Source: Acidimicrobiia bacterium (GTDB lineage Bacteria; Actinomycetota; Acidimicrobiia; Acidimicrobiales; CATQHL01). From it: 64,000 bases of DNA. The stretch is from positions 1-64,000 of the forward strand of contig VXXM01000059.1 of the NCBI GenBank assembly GCA_009835395.1. The letters are read 5' to 3'. Below are positions 63,825 through 64,000 of this stretch, piece by piece. Below the pieces are notes generated by a model, which ran no database searches, was not told the DNA's origin, and worked only from the letters and a program-made list of their open reading frames with translations. Position numbers and translations under genes: made by a program. Position 1 is the stretch's first letter. Each line of letters opens with the position of its first letter.

Positions 63825-64000
63825 CGGCACGGGACGGCGCGGCGGGGATCCCGCCGCAGGGCATCGGGCATCCCCCGGACCCGCGGCGGTGGCTCCTGCT
63901 GGCGGGGGTCTGGGCGATGTACGTCGCCTTCGGCCTGGTCGTCGCGTCGCTGGCGCCGGTGCTCACCCCGCTCGGCGAGGACCTGGGGCTCAGCAAGTCA
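63821..64000 (+). CDS. MFS transporter, 5' end only
   Basis: Runs off the window. TTG 63821 overlaps the amidohydrolase stop (TTGA). The 60 codons read HPPDPRRWLLLAGVWAMYVA and FGLVVASLAPVLTPLGEDLG: a first membrane helix and loop typical of MFS transporters, with the same PRRWL start as the two DHA2 exporters in this window. Probably imports or exports the amidohydrolase substrate. Confidence 0.65.
   Translation, partial: MTARDGAAGIPPQGIGHPPDPRRWLLLAGVWAMYVAFGLVVASLAPVLTPLGEDLGLSKS

Overview
This is a GC-rich (roughly 70%) bacterial chromosome segment, densely coding on both strands. I saw no tRNA, rRNA, CRISPR array or transposase. Several features point to Actinomycetota: a deazaflavin (F420)-type nitroreductase, GTG starts in about a third of genes, methylmalonyl-CoA mutase with MeaB, a form I aerobic CO dehydrogenase, and many genes that look leaderless, with a TANNNT -10 box 5-9 bases before the start codon. 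The gene set (many SDRs, MaoC, DHA2-type MFS pumps, class Ia RNR) would suit an Acidimicrobiia-like lineage, but I cannot place it below phylum with confidence.

Layout. 0.3-4.4 kb: AAA/DUF4143 ATPase and valyl-tRNA synthetase. 4.4-8.5 kb: MscS channel, divergent from a MerR-HTH/TOBE regulator and modABC for molybdate uptake. 8.5-12.3 kb: nrdA-nrdB with a clear promoter and leader, closed by a strong terminator. 12.4-17.1 kb (minus): mutA-mutB-meaB. 17.2-28.6 kb: a PQQ-type sugar dehydrogenase, two paralogous DHA2 exporters, PIG-L deacetylase, homocysteine methyltransferase-like enzyme, FAD oxidase, MaoC hydratase, zinc dehydrogenase and a class A beta-lactamase-like lipoprotein. 28.6-35.8 kb: class II aldolase, F420-type reductase, and an atypical SDR divergent from a Rieske-ThDP fusion enzyme, then SDR, RtcB, a PPOX protein and a small Ala-rich protein.

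35.7-38.5 kb is an accessory island bounded by an 85-bp near-identical direct repeat. It holds a predicted restriction-type endonuclease, a HicAB toxin-antitoxin pair, a truncated second HicB and a Gfo/Idh gene fragment. 38.5-45.2 kb (minus): secreted metallopeptidase, Gfo/Idh oxidoreductase, then coxM-coxS-coxL and an XdhC-YHS fusion. CoxL carries the form I motif AYRCSFR, and the molybdate transporter at 6-8 kb would supply its cofactor metal. 45.5-56.6 kb: SMP-30 lactonase, a HisD-like dehydrogenase, three SDRs, an unknown Cys-rich protein and a sugar-type ABC transporter whose binding protein is an internal tandem duplication (two nearly identical 875-bp halves).

56.7-62.8 kb is a defence/stress cluster: beta-class DNA methyltransferase, a small unknown protein and a candidate nuclease; a membrane-anchored trypsin-like protease; an RHH/MazF pair with a palindromic operator; a small membrane protein; and a VapBC45-like pair. 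The window ends with an amidohydrolase and the start of another MFS transporter.

Functional calls come from reading motifs by eye; no database search was possible.
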